Assembly: GCA_024707305.1 (NCBI GenBank)
Contig: JANPZZ010000024.1
Location: forward strand, 62,001 to 126,000
Origin: Chitinophagaceae bacterium
GTDB lineage: Bacteria > Bacteroidota > Bacteroidia > Chitinophagales > Chitinophagaceae
DNA length: 64,000 nt
Direction of reading: 5' to 3'
Positions 27,185 through 36,952 of this stretch are shown in pieces (the stretch's first letter is position 1; each line of letters opens with the position of its first letter). Under the pieces are notes generated by a model. That model was not told the DNA's origin, ran no database searches, and saw only the letters and a program-made list of their open reading frames with translations. The position numbers were made by a program, and so were the translations under genes.

Positions 27185-27845
27185 TTAATCTACCATAGCC
27201 GACGATCCACTAATTTTAAAATCAGCATACTGCCAGGCCTGGTCAAAAGCGGTTTTGACTTTTTGTGACTCAGCATCTTTTTTCTGCAATGCCAGCGCCT
27301 GCTGTAGTCCAATTAATGCCCAACCATTCTTTGGCCAGATTTGCAGATCGCGATTATAAACTTTTTCAGCTTCGGCATATTTGCCTTCTTTGATAAGAAC
27401 GGCTCCAAGGTGATGTCGAACGGAGAAAAACCAATCTGGAGGTTCATTGTAATTGAGCTTGTCTTCAACAACAATTGCCTCTTCGAGTAGTTTAATGGCA
27501 ACCGCTGAATTGTTTTGCTGAAAAGCAATTCCCGCGTTTAAAACTTTGGCAGCTATTTGCGTCAGATCTGCCATGGTATTAATATTCCAGACGGTCAACT
27601 CGCGCAGCGTTGTGTCCGAAGCCAGGATCCGCAAGCTGTCCATTTCTTTTTGTGCGTTGGCTAAATCATGTTTTCCCAGGTATGCCATGCCACGCGCATA
27701 ATGCCAGATCGCGCGGGGATACACCAGGTCGCGGTCAGGAGCTGGTGTTGCAAAGATCGTATCCCACATTGAGAGTTTAACGGCCACGTAATAAGGTATG
27801 GTATAATAATGTTGTAACGTACCCCAGCCCGGCTCCCGCGCTATT
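27185..27845 (-). CDS. TPR-repeat lipoprotein, piece 2 of 2 (C-terminal)
   Basis: C-terminal TPR-like helices: YPRAIWHYARGMAYLGKHDLANAQKEMDSL, AIKLLEEAIVVED, RHHLGAVLIKEGKYAEAEKVYNRDL, WALIGLQQALALQKKD. A shift at about 27838-27846 (one base missing in the GCGCGGG stretch) separates it from the N-terminal part; corrected sense reads through REPGWGTLQHYYTIPYYVAV. The full protein is given in the next entry. Confidence 0.8.
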
Positions 27846-28915
27846 TGCAGCGATGTATGTTGTTGCAATTTTTTTCGCTGCATCCCAGGCCAGCGCAGAA
27901 GCGCCTTCGAGTGTGGCAGTTGCAGCGAGAAAATGATAGTTGTGCGGATAATAGGCAAGTGGATATGCACCCTGCGCGTGACAGGTGGTGGTATAAATGC
28001 TGTCGACTTCCACTGCACGAATATTAGACAGTGAACCGGCGTGGTAATCCCCGGTAATGATATAAATATGTGAAGGCATATGCACAAGATGCCCGGAACC
28101 GGGAACCAGCGTCTCCAGCTGTTTGGCACTGGCTATTGCCCGCTCCGGCGTCGACGATGCCTCAAGTGCATGAATATAAAAATGATGCGCACCCGGATGG
28201 TTTGGATTTATCTTCATCAGGTGTTCCATTACCGACATCAATTGCGGGGTCCACTCTTTTGGTTTTTTGGTCTCTTTATCATACAAATCCCAGGGGTGCA
28301 GATCCATCATTGCCTCAGCATACAAAGCGCCAATGTCTGGATCGGATGGAAATTGCGTATATACTTTTTTCATCGCTTCAGCGTATGCAATGTCGAGCGC
28401 ACTTCTATCTTCCGGCGCATCGGCGGCATATCGTGTAGAGATTGCTTCAATCAATGCTTTTTCTTTCGGGGAACAATTTGCAAGTATCGTTTTTGCTTTC
28501 ACAGCTGCTTCATAAGCACGCTGAAAATTATCGGGTTCCATACCCGCATTGTAATTAGGCCCTAATACATAAGCAAAACCCCAGTAAGCCATGGCACAGG
28601 CAGAGTCGAGCCGGGATGCTTCAAAAAACGAACGCGCGGCTTCTGCATGATTGAATCCGTAAGCCAGCATCATTCCCTGATTAAAATATTCCTGCGCTTC
28701 TTTGCTGGAAGTTGTAATCGTAAAATTGATCCCGTCAAGCCCCGGCAACTTCGGTGCTTTCTTCCTGAATTATACCAGTCCATATCGTGTGTGGGCGGAC
28801 TGGCACATCCAATGGCTTCACTGCCGCGGCCGGTTTGTTGATTCGTTTGATTATTGTTGCTATTGCATGCTAAAAGCAGCGCAACAAAAACGATTGCCAG
28901 AAATTGCAGGCGCAT
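27840..28915 (-). CDS. TPR-repeat lipoprotein, piece 1 of 2 (N-terminal)
   Basis: Starts MRLQFLAIVFVALLLACNSN at 28915, a lipoprotein signal with cysteine 17. A one-base loss near 28757-28762 moves the frame; sense continues APKLPGLDGINFTITTSSKE, then TPR-like units AQEYFNQGMMLAYGFNHAEAARSFFEASRLD and MAYWGFAYVLGPNYN. HPGAHHFYIHALEAS and HLVHMPSHIYIITGDY are conserved in a family of Bacteroidota TPR proteins of unknown role. About 575 residues in total; outer-membrane or periplasmic facing. Confidence 0.82.
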
Positions 28916-29054
28916 ATAAACGTGTTGTTGGTTGACTTTGCTGGAAGGATTAAAACGTATTCAGGGATACGAAAAGGGAAGCTCTTTTGCGGAAATCAGA
29001 TTTTAAGGTAGGTAAAAAGAATTATTCTGGGAATTTTATTATTATCTTACCTGC

Positions 29055-29222
29055 ATGTTATTTCCATTTGTTACAATAGGCCTTGCCATTATATTCCTTA
29101 GCTACGTCGCGTATCTGGCATTTGTTAAGAAAAACATCAGCGAAAAATTTTCATCAGAAATCTTACCGGGAATTTTTGTGCTGGGGGTTTGGGTATTCCT
29201 GTATTTGACTGTCTTCAAATAG
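29055..29222 (+). CDS. Small two-helix membrane protein (55 aa)
   Basis: Reads MLFPFVTIGLAIIFLSYVAY ... then a charged loop KKNISEKFSSE and a second helix (LPGIFVLGVWVFLYLTVF) ending FK-stop. Two membrane helices with a basic loop and a normal ATG, on the strand opposite its neighbours with a free 139-base region upstream. No family recognised; a real gene is plausible from composition only. Confidence 0.5.
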   Translation: MLFPFVTIGLAIIFLSYVAYLAFVKKNISEKFSSEILPGIFVLGVWVFLYLTVFK

Positions 29223-29231
29223 TACAAAACA

Positions 29232-29495
29232 TCACTTCTTTTTATATTTTATCACCAGCACCATCAGGATAATATTTACCAGCACGGAAAATCCATTTGT
29301 AAAAATGATTGGTAAGTCTTCTCTCAGGATTCCATACCATATCCAGAGGCTTAAACCGGTCATCAACGTAAGCAGGTAAATGACGGAGATATTCTCTGCT
29401 TTTTTCTCTCGGATAACTTTTACTAATTGAGGTAACAATGAAATGGCTGTAATGATGCCTGCTGCAATGCCGATATAAATTTCTATGGAATTCAT
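29232..29495 (-). CDS. SemiSWEET sugar transporter
   Basis: 87 residues and three membrane helices, the normal size for a SemiSWEET half-transporter (MtN3/PQ-loop family), which dimerises to carry sugars across the inner membrane. Signatures: ITAISLLPQLVKVIREKKAENIS (PQ-loop proline and glutamine), LTGLSLWIWYGILREDLPII-like (MTGLSLWIWYGILREDLPII) and NGFSVLVNIILMVLVIKYK. Confidence 0.93.
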   Translation of the reverse strand: MNSIEIYIGIAAGIITAISLLPQLVKVIREKKAENISVIYLLTLMTGLSLWIWYGILREDLPIIFTNGFSVLVNIILMVLVIKYKKK

Positions 29496-29501
29496 TTCTA
29501 T

Positions 29502-30263
29502 TTAATGTTCCTGTTCTTTGATAAGCGTTTTTAAAAAGAGTGCATTGCCATAAGCGTTGCCTGCCGTATTATTAAAACATACATACACATCACGTCCACT
29601 ACTGCTTAGTTCATGTATAAAAACAGATTTCTCAATCAATACTTCATCGCTGTACGATTCGCGGTAATTGCCTTCGGGTCCATGAAAGCGCAGGTAAGAG
29701 AACTCCGCATTATCTGATACGGTTGAAATTTTTGCCTTTGAAAAATCATGCAACACCATTGCCGCGCCCATTTCATTGAGCAGTTCGGTGGTTTCACGGA
29801 TATACCAACTTTCGTTTCTAAATTCAACAGCCAGTCGCCATTCGTTTGATGCGTCGTATTGACGAATACCCGACAGTATTTCCTCAACTTTTGCGAAATA
29901 TTCGAGTGTTATTTTTCCCGGAAACTGAATCAGCAGGCATCCTTTTTTCTGGCATATTCCGCTCGCAGCTTCCATAAATTTTTCGATGCTGCCGGCCTCG
30001 TAATTGAGCTCGGGCGCATGCGTGATGCTTCTACTTAATTTTAATGTAAAACGGAAATCATCAGGTACATCATCTGTCCATTTCACGCATGTTTGTCTAC
30101 GGGGTGTTTTGTAAAATGTACTGTTGATTTCAATGGTATTGAACAAAGATCCATAATAGTGAAGCCGGGTCTTTGATTGAAAGACTTCCGGGAACGTGGA
30201 TTTATTTCCAGGTACCTGCCCGTTGCTGATGCCGATTCTGACTTTTCCCTGTTTCTTATCCAT
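29502..30263 (-). CDS. DUF72 family protein
   Basis: About 253 residues from the ATG at 30263; the in-frame TTG at 30275 is an alternative. TIM-barrel DUF72 features: RIGISNGQVPG, LHYYGSLFNTIEINSTFYKTP, FRFTLKLSRSITH, GCLLIQFPG, LAVEFRNESWY and YLRFHGPEGNYRESY, ending DVYVCFNNTAGNAYGNA. The family resembles endonuclease/isomerase barrels and is uncharacterised. Six bases separate it from SemiSWEET, so co-transcription is likely. Confidence 0.92.
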   Translation of the reverse strand: MDKKQGKVRIGISNGQVPGNKSTFPEVFQSKTRLHYYGSLFNTIEINSTFYKTPRRQTCVKWTDDVPDDFRFTLKLSRSITHAPELNYEAGSIEKFMEAASGICQKKGCLLIQFPGKITLEYFAKVEEILSGIRQYDASNEWRLAVEFRNESWYIRETTELLNEMGAAMVLHDFSKAKISTVSDNAEFSYLRFHGPEGNYRESYSDEVLIEKSVFIHELSSSGRDVYVCFNNTAGNAYGNALFLKTLIKEQEH

Positions 30264-30440
30264 ATTTCTTCCCAATTAACGGGTAATATTTATACAGATA
30301 AGTTTCAAAGTGCATGCCACCATCAAAATCTGAAATTGTAAACTGCTGCCGGATTTGAGCAATTAGCGCCCCAGATGATGCGAAGCCTTACTACAGGAAC
30401 TGCGAAGGCACAGGCTTTGTACCGGTTTGTGAAAAAGATT

Positions 30441-30566
30441 ATGCTTATTATTCCAATTATTCTCGGCGTTCTCCTCATGGTTTGGCTTATTGCAGGATAT
30501 CTCTCTTCCAAAAAGAAAAAAAGAAACGGCAATTCAAATGGTGTTTCACCCAATAATCGTATTTAG
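30441..30566 (+). CDS. Possible single-helix membrane peptide
   Basis: 41 residues: a hydrophobic helix (MLIIPIILGVLLMVWLIAGY) followed by a basic, asparagine-rich tail (SSKKKKRNGNSNG). An ATG lies further upstream (30375) in frame. It is small and not recognised. Confidence 0.3.
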   Translation: MLIIPIILGVLLMVWLIAGYLSSKKKKRNGNSNGVSPNNRI

Positions 30567-30583
30567 AATCTTAAACCGATTTT

Positions 30584-31813
30584 TTACATGATATCGGAAC
30601 GTTCCGAAAACTGCGATTCTTCCACCACTTCAGAAGGATTTTTCTTGTAGAAAATCATGCCCAGTGCCATGATGATGCTGGTGGTAAGAATGATGTAAAA
30701 CAGAATCCCATCATTGAAACTGCTAAGTTTTAATTCATCTGGTATTTTATAAAACAGCACGATGGTGATCAATCCGCGCGGAATAAAAAATGCTTCGGGA
30801 AAGAGATTGGTGCGCACAAAAAAGCGGAGGTAGAGAATGCGCACCAGGAACATCGCCACTACAATCAGGCTGCCTACCAGAATTACTTCTTTCTCTGATA
30901 AAAATTTGAGTGAGATAGAAAATCCGAAAAGAAGGAAGAAAAACGTTCGGATGAGAAAAGATGTTTCTGCGGTAACAGAATGCAGTAGATGCCTTAATTC
31001 CTGTACCTGTTCATGCGGAAAATAAGAAATCAGTTTTTGCCATTTCAATTTCTCCCAGTTGTTAATTAATAAACCAAAAGCCAGGATGATAATCAGCGAT
31101 GGCAGGTTCAGTATTTTGCCGGAGGCATAAATCAGGATCAGTAGTGAAAAGATCAGGAAAAATTTTATGTTCAGTTTTGTCTTTGCCAGAATCAGCAACA
31201 ACAACATCGATAATACAACCGACAATAATACAGAGATAATAATGCTGGCGCTAAAGTTTCCTAATGATTGCAGCGTAAGGATTTCCTTCGCAGTAAAATA
31301 ATTAAACACAATGATGCCGATGATGTCGGAAAAAGAGGCTTCATACACGAGGAACTCCTTTTTCTGCGCGCTCAAAGGGTTGATGCTGGGAATTACAATT
31401 GAGCTGCTCATAATGGAAAGCGGAATCGCATATACCAGGCATTTATAAAGCGGTTCCTGCAGCCAGTAATGCAAAATATAGGTGAGCAGTATAGTGGAGA
31501 TTACAAATATTACCAGCGCCGAGAAGAACGAATCGCGGATGAGTTTGATCTTATCGCGCCCCAGTTTCAAATCGAGCCCTGCTTCCAGTACGATCATAAT
31601 CAGGCCCACCACACCCAGGGATTCAATCAACTGGGCCGAAAAGGCAACATTGGAATCATAAGCATCTGCCACAAACCGGAAGCCAATACCAGCGAATAGC
31701 AGCAAGAGCACAGATGGAACCCGTACGTACTGGCTCACGATGGAAAACAGATACGACAATACAACCAGGCTGCAAATGATAATTAGAACTGCTTCGGTAT
31801 TAAGATAGGGCAT
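30584..31813 (-). CDS. Cation:proton antiporter (CPA-type)
   Basis: 409 residues, about 12 membrane helices. It matches Na+(K+)/H+ exchanger-domain transporters: VPSVLLLLFAGIGFRF, the conserved acidic helix GLIMIVLEAGLDL, MSSSIVIPSINPL and ASFSDIIGIIVFNYF (exchange site), and FLIRTFFFLLFGFSI. Inner-membrane ion/pH homeostasis. No TrkA-N regulatory domain follows, so it is a single-domain form. Intact frame. Confidence 0.9.
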   Translation of the reverse strand: MPYLNTEAVLIIICSLVVLSYLFSIVSQYVRVPSVLLLLFAGIGFRFVADAYDSNVAFSAQLIESLGVVGLIMIVLEAGLDLKLGRDKIKLIRDSFFSALVIFVISTILLTYILHYWLQEPLYKCLVYAIPLSIMSSSIVIPSINPLSAQKKEFLVYEASFSDIIGIIVFNYFTAKEILTLQSLGNFSASIIISVLLSVVLSMLLLLILAKTKLNIKFFLIFSLLILIYASGKILNLPSLIIILAFGLLINNWEKLKWQKLISYFPHEQVQELRHLLHSVTAETSFLIRTFFFLLFGFSISLKFLSEKEVILVGSLIVVAMFLVRILYLRFFVRTNLFPEAFFIPRGLITIVLFYKIPDELKLSSFNDGILFYIILTTSIIMALGMIFYKKNPSEVVEESQFSERSDIM

Positions 31814-32025
31814 AGGCTTTTATTAGATGTCAATCGCCTTAAAAATACCATTTCTTCAGAAAGATTATGAAAAATTCGAATGATCTGCCGCCGATCTTCC
31901 CCAAACATGGAATGAAATGCCTCATTCCCGCGTTATTTTCTGCATTTATCTCCATCTCCCCGCTTACAGATGGCTGGCCTGATGCTTGAGAGCTTTAAAG
32001 CAGGACCTTAAATATTAAATCAATT
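31814..32025. other. Intergenic spacer before the catalase
   Basis: 212 bases between the divergent antiporter and catalase genes. I see no gene, clear promoter pair or repeat here. Confidence 0.4.
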
Positions 32026-33576
32026 ATGGCAACGAAGAAACCGAAGACTAACGCGCCGGTGAACGATAAGATCAACCAGCTGGAACAACATACGGAAAAC
32101 AGTGATCAGCAGTTCATGACCACGGATCATGGCGTGCGCATTTCCGACGACCAGAATTCGCTGAAAGCCGGGACGCGAGGCGCCACGTTGATGGAAGATT
32201 TTATTTTCCGTGAGAAAATGACTCACTTCGACCATGAACGTATTCCCGAACGCATTGTACATGCGCGCGGATCCGGCGCACATGGAATATTTGAGTTATA
32301 CAAACCGCTGCCGCACCTTACGCGAGCAGGTTTTTTAAATAATACCAGCAAACCGACACCAGTATTCGCGCGCTTTTCTACTGTTCAGGGTTCTCGCGGT
32401 TCAACCGACCTGGCGCGGGATGTGCGAGGTTTCGCGGTTAAGTTTTATACCGACGAAGGAAATTTTGATCTCGTTGGCAATAACATGCCGGTTTTCTTTA
32501 TCCAGGATGCGATGAAGTTTCCCGATCTCGTGCATGCCGTAAAACCGGAACCTGATAATGAAATGCCGCAGGCCGCATCAGCTCATGATACGTTTTGGGA
32601 TTTCATTTCGCTTATGCCGGAATCAACTCATATGATTATGTGGCTCATGAGCGATCGCGCTATTCCGCGTAGCTATCGAATGATTGAAGGATTTGGCGTG
32701 CATACTTTCCGTTTGGTAAATGAAAAAGGCAAAGCGCATTTTGTAAAATTCCATTGGAAACCTTTACTGGGCGTACATTCGGTAGCCTGGGATGAAGCAC
32801 AAAAGATTTCCGGTAAAGATCCGGATTATCATCGCCGCGACCTGTGGGATTCAATTGAAAAAGGGGCATTTCCCCAATGGGAACTGGGCTTGCAGATTGT
32901 GAAGGAAGAAGATGAACACAAATTTGAATTCGACCTCCTTGATCCAACCAAGATTATTCCCGAAGAAATCGTACCCGTTGAGCGAATTGGCAGGCTAACA
33001 CTGAATAAAAATCCCGACAACTTTTTTGCAGAAACAGAACAGGTGGCTTTTCACGTAGGCAATGTTGTTCCCGGCATCGACTTTACAAACGATCCGTTGA
33101 TGCAGGGGCGGTTATTTTCTTATACTGATACGCAACTGATACGATTAGGCGGACCAAATTTTCATGAAATTCCGATCAATCGATCCATTCTCCCGGTGCA
33201 TAACAACCAGCGCGATGGATTTATGCGCCAGCAAATCAATAAAGGAAAAGTAAGTTATAATCCCAACTCAATTGCAAACGGATGCCCCTTCCAGGCAGGT
33301 CGTATGCAGGGTGGGTTTACATCCTATGCTGAAAAAATTGATGGTCATAAAATCAGGGAACGAAGCGATAGCTTCCGCGATCACTTTAGTCAGGCTAAAC
33401 TTTTTTATAACAGTCAGTCGGTTCCCGAGCAACAACACATAGTAGATGCATTTTCATTTGAACTGGGAAAAGTAACCATTCCCGAAATTCGTCAGCGGAT
33501 GATTAATATTCTCACGCTGGTAGATAAAGGGTTAGCCGCAAAAAGTGGCGGTGAAATTAGGATTGCATGTTACTAA
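32026..33576 (+). CDS. katE: Large-subunit catalase (HPII/KatE type), piece 1 of 2
   Basis: Heme catalase of the large-subunit clade that converts H2O2 to water and oxygen. The core shows [24 protein letters not shown] (distal His), [48 protein letters not shown] and the proximal heme Tyr region [17 protein letters not shown]-terminal extension [11 protein letters not shown] is typical of HPII. A spurious A in the run at 33540-33544 ends the frame at 33576; corrected sense is [14 protein letters not shown]. Pieces together give about 725 residues. Confidence 0.95.
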   Translation: MATKKPKTNAPVNDKINQLEQHTENSDQQFMTTDHGVRISDDQNSLKAGTRGATLMEDFIFREKMTHFDHERIPERIVHARGSGAHGIFELYKPLPHLTRAGFLNNTSKPTPVFARFSTVQGSRGSTDLARDVRGFAVKFYTDEGNFDLVGNNMPVFFIQDAMKFPDLVHAVKPEPDNEMPQAASAHDTFWDFISLMPESTHMIMWLMSDRAIPRSYRMIEGFGVHTFRLVNEKGKAHFVKFHWKPLLGVHSVAWDEAQKISGKDPDYHRRDLWDSIEKGAFPQWELGLQIVKEEDEHKFEFDLLDPTKIIPEEIVPVERIGRLTLNKNPDNFFAETEQVAFHVGNVVPGIDFTNDPLMQGRLFSYTDTQLIRLGGPNFHEIPINRSILPVHNNQRDGFMRQQINKGKVSYNPNSIANGCPFQAGRMQGGFTSYAEKIDGHKIRERSDSFRDHFSQAKLFYNSQSVPEQQHIVDAFSFELGKVTIPEIRQRMINILTLVDKGLAAKSGGEIRIACY

Positions 33577-34201
33577 ACCTGAAAAGCCACTGAATCATAG
33601 TGTGCCAGCTGATGGTAAGCCGAAGGATTATGAACCGATATTAAAAGAGAGTTCTATCAAATTCTCATCGCCGCTAAGTATGGCGAATACCGTGAAAGAT
33701 TCCATCCAGGGACGCAAAATTGCAATATTGGTAGCGCATGGCGTTGATGCAAATGCAGTGAAACCGGTTAAAACAGCTTTGGAAAAACAAGGAGCATTTG
33801 TAGAATTGATTGCACCTAATCACGGCGCCGTAACAGCAGTTGATGGTACTCCGGTAGAAGTACAACAAAGTCTGCTTACAGCCGCTTCCGTTTTTTATGA
33901 CGCAGTATACGTTCCGGGAACTGATACTTCGGCAGCAACGCTTGCCGGAGAACCTGATGCCGTTCATTTTCTGAACGAAGCATTCAGGCATTGCAAGCCG
34001 ATTGCGTTCGACATAAATGCCATGACACTTGCAGAGGAGACCTGCTTCTTCAAAAAACTGCCGCCGGATAATAATATGGATACCGTTTTAGAGGAAGGAT
34101 TACTCGTTGCAGCCGCATCGAAAATCGCTTCACTGTTTATTCCGGCGATTGCGCAGCACAGATACTGGCATCGTGAAACAAGCCGCAAAGTACCGGCATA
34201 A
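33545..34201 (+). CDS. katE: Large-subunit catalase, piece 2 of 2 (GATase-like C-terminal domain)
   Basis: Carries the flavodoxin/DJ-1-like C-terminal domain characteristic of large catalases: [67 protein letters not shown], ending [15 protein letters not shown]. The reading frame joins that of the core if one A is removed at 33540-33544. Confidence 0.93.
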   Translation: MAVKLGLHVTKPEKPLNHSVPADGKPKDYEPILKESSIKFSSPLSMANTVKDSIQGRKIAILVAHGVDANAVKPVKTALEKQGAFVELIAPNHGAVTAVDGTPVEVQQSLLTAASVFYDAVYVPGTDTSAATLAGEPDAVHFLNEAFRHCKPIAFDINAMTLAEETCFFKKLPPDNNMDTVLEEGLLVAAASKIASLFIPAIAQHRYWHRETSRKVPA

Positions 34202-34333
34202 TGATGAATATTGCATAACGTTATAATCCAGTCCGGGATACGTTCGCATTTTCATACATCATGCGTAACTTGAATAAGTAGCTGCGAGCTTAAATATAAA
34301 CGGAGCGTATGGGATAGCATTTCAAACTAAAAC

Positions 34334-34717
34334 ATGCTGCAGAATAAAAAGGCGGTAATTGTTACGTTAATGATCGGCACATCTATGGCTGCTATCGATA
34401 GCAGCATAGTTAACGTGTCGCTACCTGCTATTCAAAAGCAGTTTGACGCGAGTTTGGATGATGTATCGCTGGTGATCACCGCGTATATGACGACCTTCCT
34501 TTTGTGTATTCCACTTACCAACTGGCTCAAGCAACGGATTGGCTATTATAATCTCTACCTGGGGAGTATTGTGATATTCCTCATGGGGTCGATGTTTTGC
34601 AGCCTCGCAAAAGAATTACCTGTTCTCGTTATCGCTCGTGTGCTACAGGCGGTTGGTGGCGGCGCCATCTCGCCGACAGCACTAGCTATTTTAAGTGAGA
34701 GTTTGCCAAAAAAATGA
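34334..34717 (+). CDS. MFS multidrug exporter (DHA2/EmrB-type), piece 1 of 2
   Basis: N-terminal part of a 14-helix drug:H+ antiporter. TSMAAIDSSIVNVSLPAIQ is the DHA2 motif D1 (acidic residue in helix 1), ITAYMTTFLLCIPLTNWLKQRIG follows, and motif C-like AVGGGAISPTALAILSESLP. The frame breaks at the A run 34708-34714 (one A too many); corrected sense reads PKNERGSAIGWWG. Confidence 0.9.
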   Translation: MLQNKKAVIVTLMIGTSMAAIDSSIVNVSLPAIQKQFDASLDDVSLVITAYMTTFLLCIPLTNWLKQRIGYYNLYLGSIVIFLMGSMFCSLAKELPVLVIARVLQAVGGGAISPTALAILSESLPKK

Positions 34718-35750
34718 ACGGGGCAGTGCAATTGGCTGGTGGGGAATGGGAAACGTAATGGGGCCGGCATTGGGCCCTACGCTGGGTGGTGTGCTTACAC
34801 AATACTTCGGATGGGAATCGATCTTTTATGTAAACATTCCCATCGGCTTTATTACACTTATCCTGGCGACAAAATACCTGACGTTTCTGAAAAAGCGACC
34901 CCGCACGCTACCAAGATTTGATTTTCGGGGTTACCTATGGTTTGTTTGCTTCGTTTCGATGTTGTTGTTTACGCTAACAACCACCAGTGCGCGTTACGGA
35001 TTCTTATCCTGGCAGTTTATTTCGGGCCTCATTCTTACGCTTATTTTCTTACGCGCATTTATCCGATCGGGCAGGCGACCTGAACCGTTACTTGATCTCT
35101 CGGTGTTTAATATTGCGGCATTCAATCGTGCATATATTATTGTAGCCATTCGTTCGCTTGCATTGTTTGGCGGGATGTTCTTTCTGCCGTTCTTACTGCA
35201 GGGATTGTTGGGTTATTCAGAAGTGCAAAGTGCCTTGCTGATTTTACCGAATGCATTGGTGATGATGATCACACGCCCACTGGCAGGTAAGCTGGCCGAT
35301 AAGGGAAGGATCCGATACATTTCGATGGCGGGAATCATGATCCTGGCATCTTCATTTGTGATGTTTGCATTTATTGATATTGGCACCGCCGTGTGGTTTA
35401 TTATTGGATCGATGGTGATACGTGGACTGGGTATCAGCCTGCTGATATCACCGGTATCAACGGCGTTGCTCAATTCTGTTCAACCCTCACAAACATCGAC
35501 CGCCACATCACTCACCAGCCTGATGCAACAATTAGGAGGATCCATCGGTATCGCCATCAGCAGTTCTCTCCATACTTATATTTACGATTTCTATATCATT
35601 AAAGGAGAGACAGAAAAAGTGGCGGAGCATTTTGCTTTACAGGATGGATTCCTGTTTACAGCAGCGTTAATCTTAATTACATTGATACCCGCACGTAAAC
35701 TTCCGCAGATAGCCAGTAAAAAAGTAAAGGGGAAAGAAATAATCGGTTAA
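34695..35750 (+). CDS. MFS multidrug exporter (DHA2/EmrB-type), piece 2 of 2
   Basis: Continues from about 34709: GSAIGWWGMGNVMGPALGPTLGGVL is the rest of motif C, then ten more helices, e.g. FYVNIPIGFITLILATKYL, YIIVAIRSLALFGGMFFLPFLL, LILPNALVMMITRPLAGKLADKG and SLTSLMQQLGGSIGIAISSSL. Total about 470 residues. Exports toxic compounds by proton exchange; no adjacent MFP or TetR partner. Convergent with the fatty-acid hydroxylase gene. Confidence 0.9.
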   Translation: MRVCQKNERGSAIGWWGMGNVMGPALGPTLGGVLTQYFGWESIFYVNIPIGFITLILATKYLTFLKKRPRTLPRFDFRGYLWFVCFVSMLLFTLTTTSARYGFLSWQFISGLILTLIFLRAFIRSGRRPEPLLDLSVFNIAAFNRAYIIVAIRSLALFGGMFFLPFLLQGLLGYSEVQSALLILPNALVMMITRPLAGKLADKGRIRYISMAGIMILASSFVMFAFIDIGTAVWFIIGSMVIRGLGISLLISPVSTALLNSVQPSQTSTATSLTSLMQQLGGSIGIAISSSLHTYIYDFYIIKGETEKVAEHFALQDGFLFTAALILITLIPARKLPQIASKKVKGKEIIG

Positions 35751-35832
35751 ATACAACAGTGTTATTTACTCATTTCCATCTTCTTTTTTGCGTTCGGCAA
35801 TTTTTGCCGGACTTCCAAACAGAAAAAAGAGT

Positions 35833-36351
35833 TTAGACCTGAAGCCTTTTGGCCGCTTTCACGTCTTTGGCTATGTCTTTATACTCATGAAAATTGAGAT
35901 AAAGCGGATTTACAGTCTCATCAATTTTTGTTGTGATGCCATAGATCACTTTCTCTTCTTCGGGTTGATAGGTGCCGAAGAGTTTATCCCAGCAAAGCAA
36001 GATCACCCCAAAGTTTTTATCCAGGTATTTTTCATTCGACCCATGATGTACACGATGGTTAGAAGGCGTTACAATCAACCATTCCACAATGCGTGGCAGC
36101 TTCTTAATGTATTCTGTGTGTTGCCAGAATTGAAAAAGAATGGCAATCTGGTTAACAAGAAAAATAATAACGGGATGGAACCCCATAAAAATAACGGGGA
36201 GAAAAAATAAAATTTTGAAATGCTGCACCCAGCTTAAACGGAATGATACAGTAAGGTTATAACTTTCTGCAGTATGATGCACAACGTGCGTTGCCCAGAA
36301 AAAAGCGATTGAAATGTGAAATGCGATGTGCCCAGTAGCTGCAAAAATCAT
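35833..36351 (-). CDS. Sterol desaturase/fatty-acid hydroxylase superfamily, piece 2 of 2
   Basis: Real sense enters at about 36300: RFFWATHVVHHTAESYNLTV, then IVTPSNHRVHHGSNEKYLDKNFG and LLCWDKLFGTY, which provide the histidine clusters that bind two irons in this membrane enzyme family (HxxHH). A spurious T (A on the + strand) in the run at 36298-36303 breaks the join with the N-terminal piece. Substrate cannot be told; lipids or carotenoids are usual. Confidence 0.88.
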   Translation of the reverse strand: MIFAATGHIAFHISIAFFWATHVVHHTAESYNLTVSFRLSWVQHFKILFFLPVIFMGFHPVIIFLVNQIAILFQFWQHTEYIKKLPRIVEWLIVTPSNHRVHHGSNEKYLDKNFGVILLCWDKLFGTYQPEEEKVIYGITTKIDETVNPLYLNFHEYKDIAKDVKAAKRLQV

Positions 36352-36673
36352 ATATAAGTAAACAGGGAATCATTGTCCACCATTGCAACTCCATCCGCCA
36401 GGGCACGAGATTGTAAATAACAACAGTGCCGTAAATAAGCGCGACTTTAAAAAAGAGATTGATGGCAACGTTGCCAAGGCCTACGAACAAAGAACCGAGG
36501 CTTTCTTTTGCGTTGTAATTTTTTGTGTTGGAATGATTGGAGTACCACATTTCCAAAAGCGTAAAAAACGCCATGAAAGGAATGGCATAAACGATCAGGT
36601 CGCCAGATTGTTTTTCAAGGTTTGTGATATCCTCATAGGGAATTTTGTGGGCACCAAACAAATCATTAAACAT
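36257..36673 (-). CDS. Sterol desaturase/fatty-acid hydroxylase superfamily, piece 1 of 2
   Basis: N-terminal helices and the first histidine box, IPCLLIYDFCSYWAHRISHF (HxxxH). Start chosen at ATG 36673 (MFNDLFGAHK); an ATG at 36718 is in frame. The frame is correct down to about 36300, after which the tail GNARCASYCRKL is out of frame. Confidence 0.82.
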   Translation of the reverse strand: MFNDLFGAHKIPYEDITNLEKQSGDLIVYAIPFMAFFTLLEMWYSNHSNTKNYNAKESLGSLFVGLGNVAINLFFKVALIYGTVVIYNLVPWRMELQWWTMIPCLLIYDFCSYWAHRISHFNRFFLGNARCASYCRKL

Positions 36674-36952
36674 ACGTACAAAAACTTTTATCCCGGACCA
36701 TCGCCCGGCAGATAACATTTAAATGAATATCGGGAAACTTCAACTATATGCCTCTGAAAAAGGCACCAGATTTAATTCTCTAATATACCATTTTCGTGCA
36801 GAAAATGCCCTGAATTGGGAATTTTATGTGTTGTGAGCGGCATCACAATGCTTTTAACACAACGTTTTTATTAACGATCGTTTGATTCCGGCATGAATAT
36901 TTAGAGAATAATAAGGTAATCAATTTATTATTTCCGACATATCTCCCGGGTA

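Noticed and set aside
28080..28565. Plus-strand 161-residue ORF opposite the TPR gene
   Set aside because: No recognisable features, cysteine- and phenylalanine-rich, and the minus strand has lipobox and TPR repeats.
33545..33576. Programmed frameshift in catalase
   Set aside because: No slippery heptamer or stimulatory structure, and similar breaks occur in many unrelated genes.
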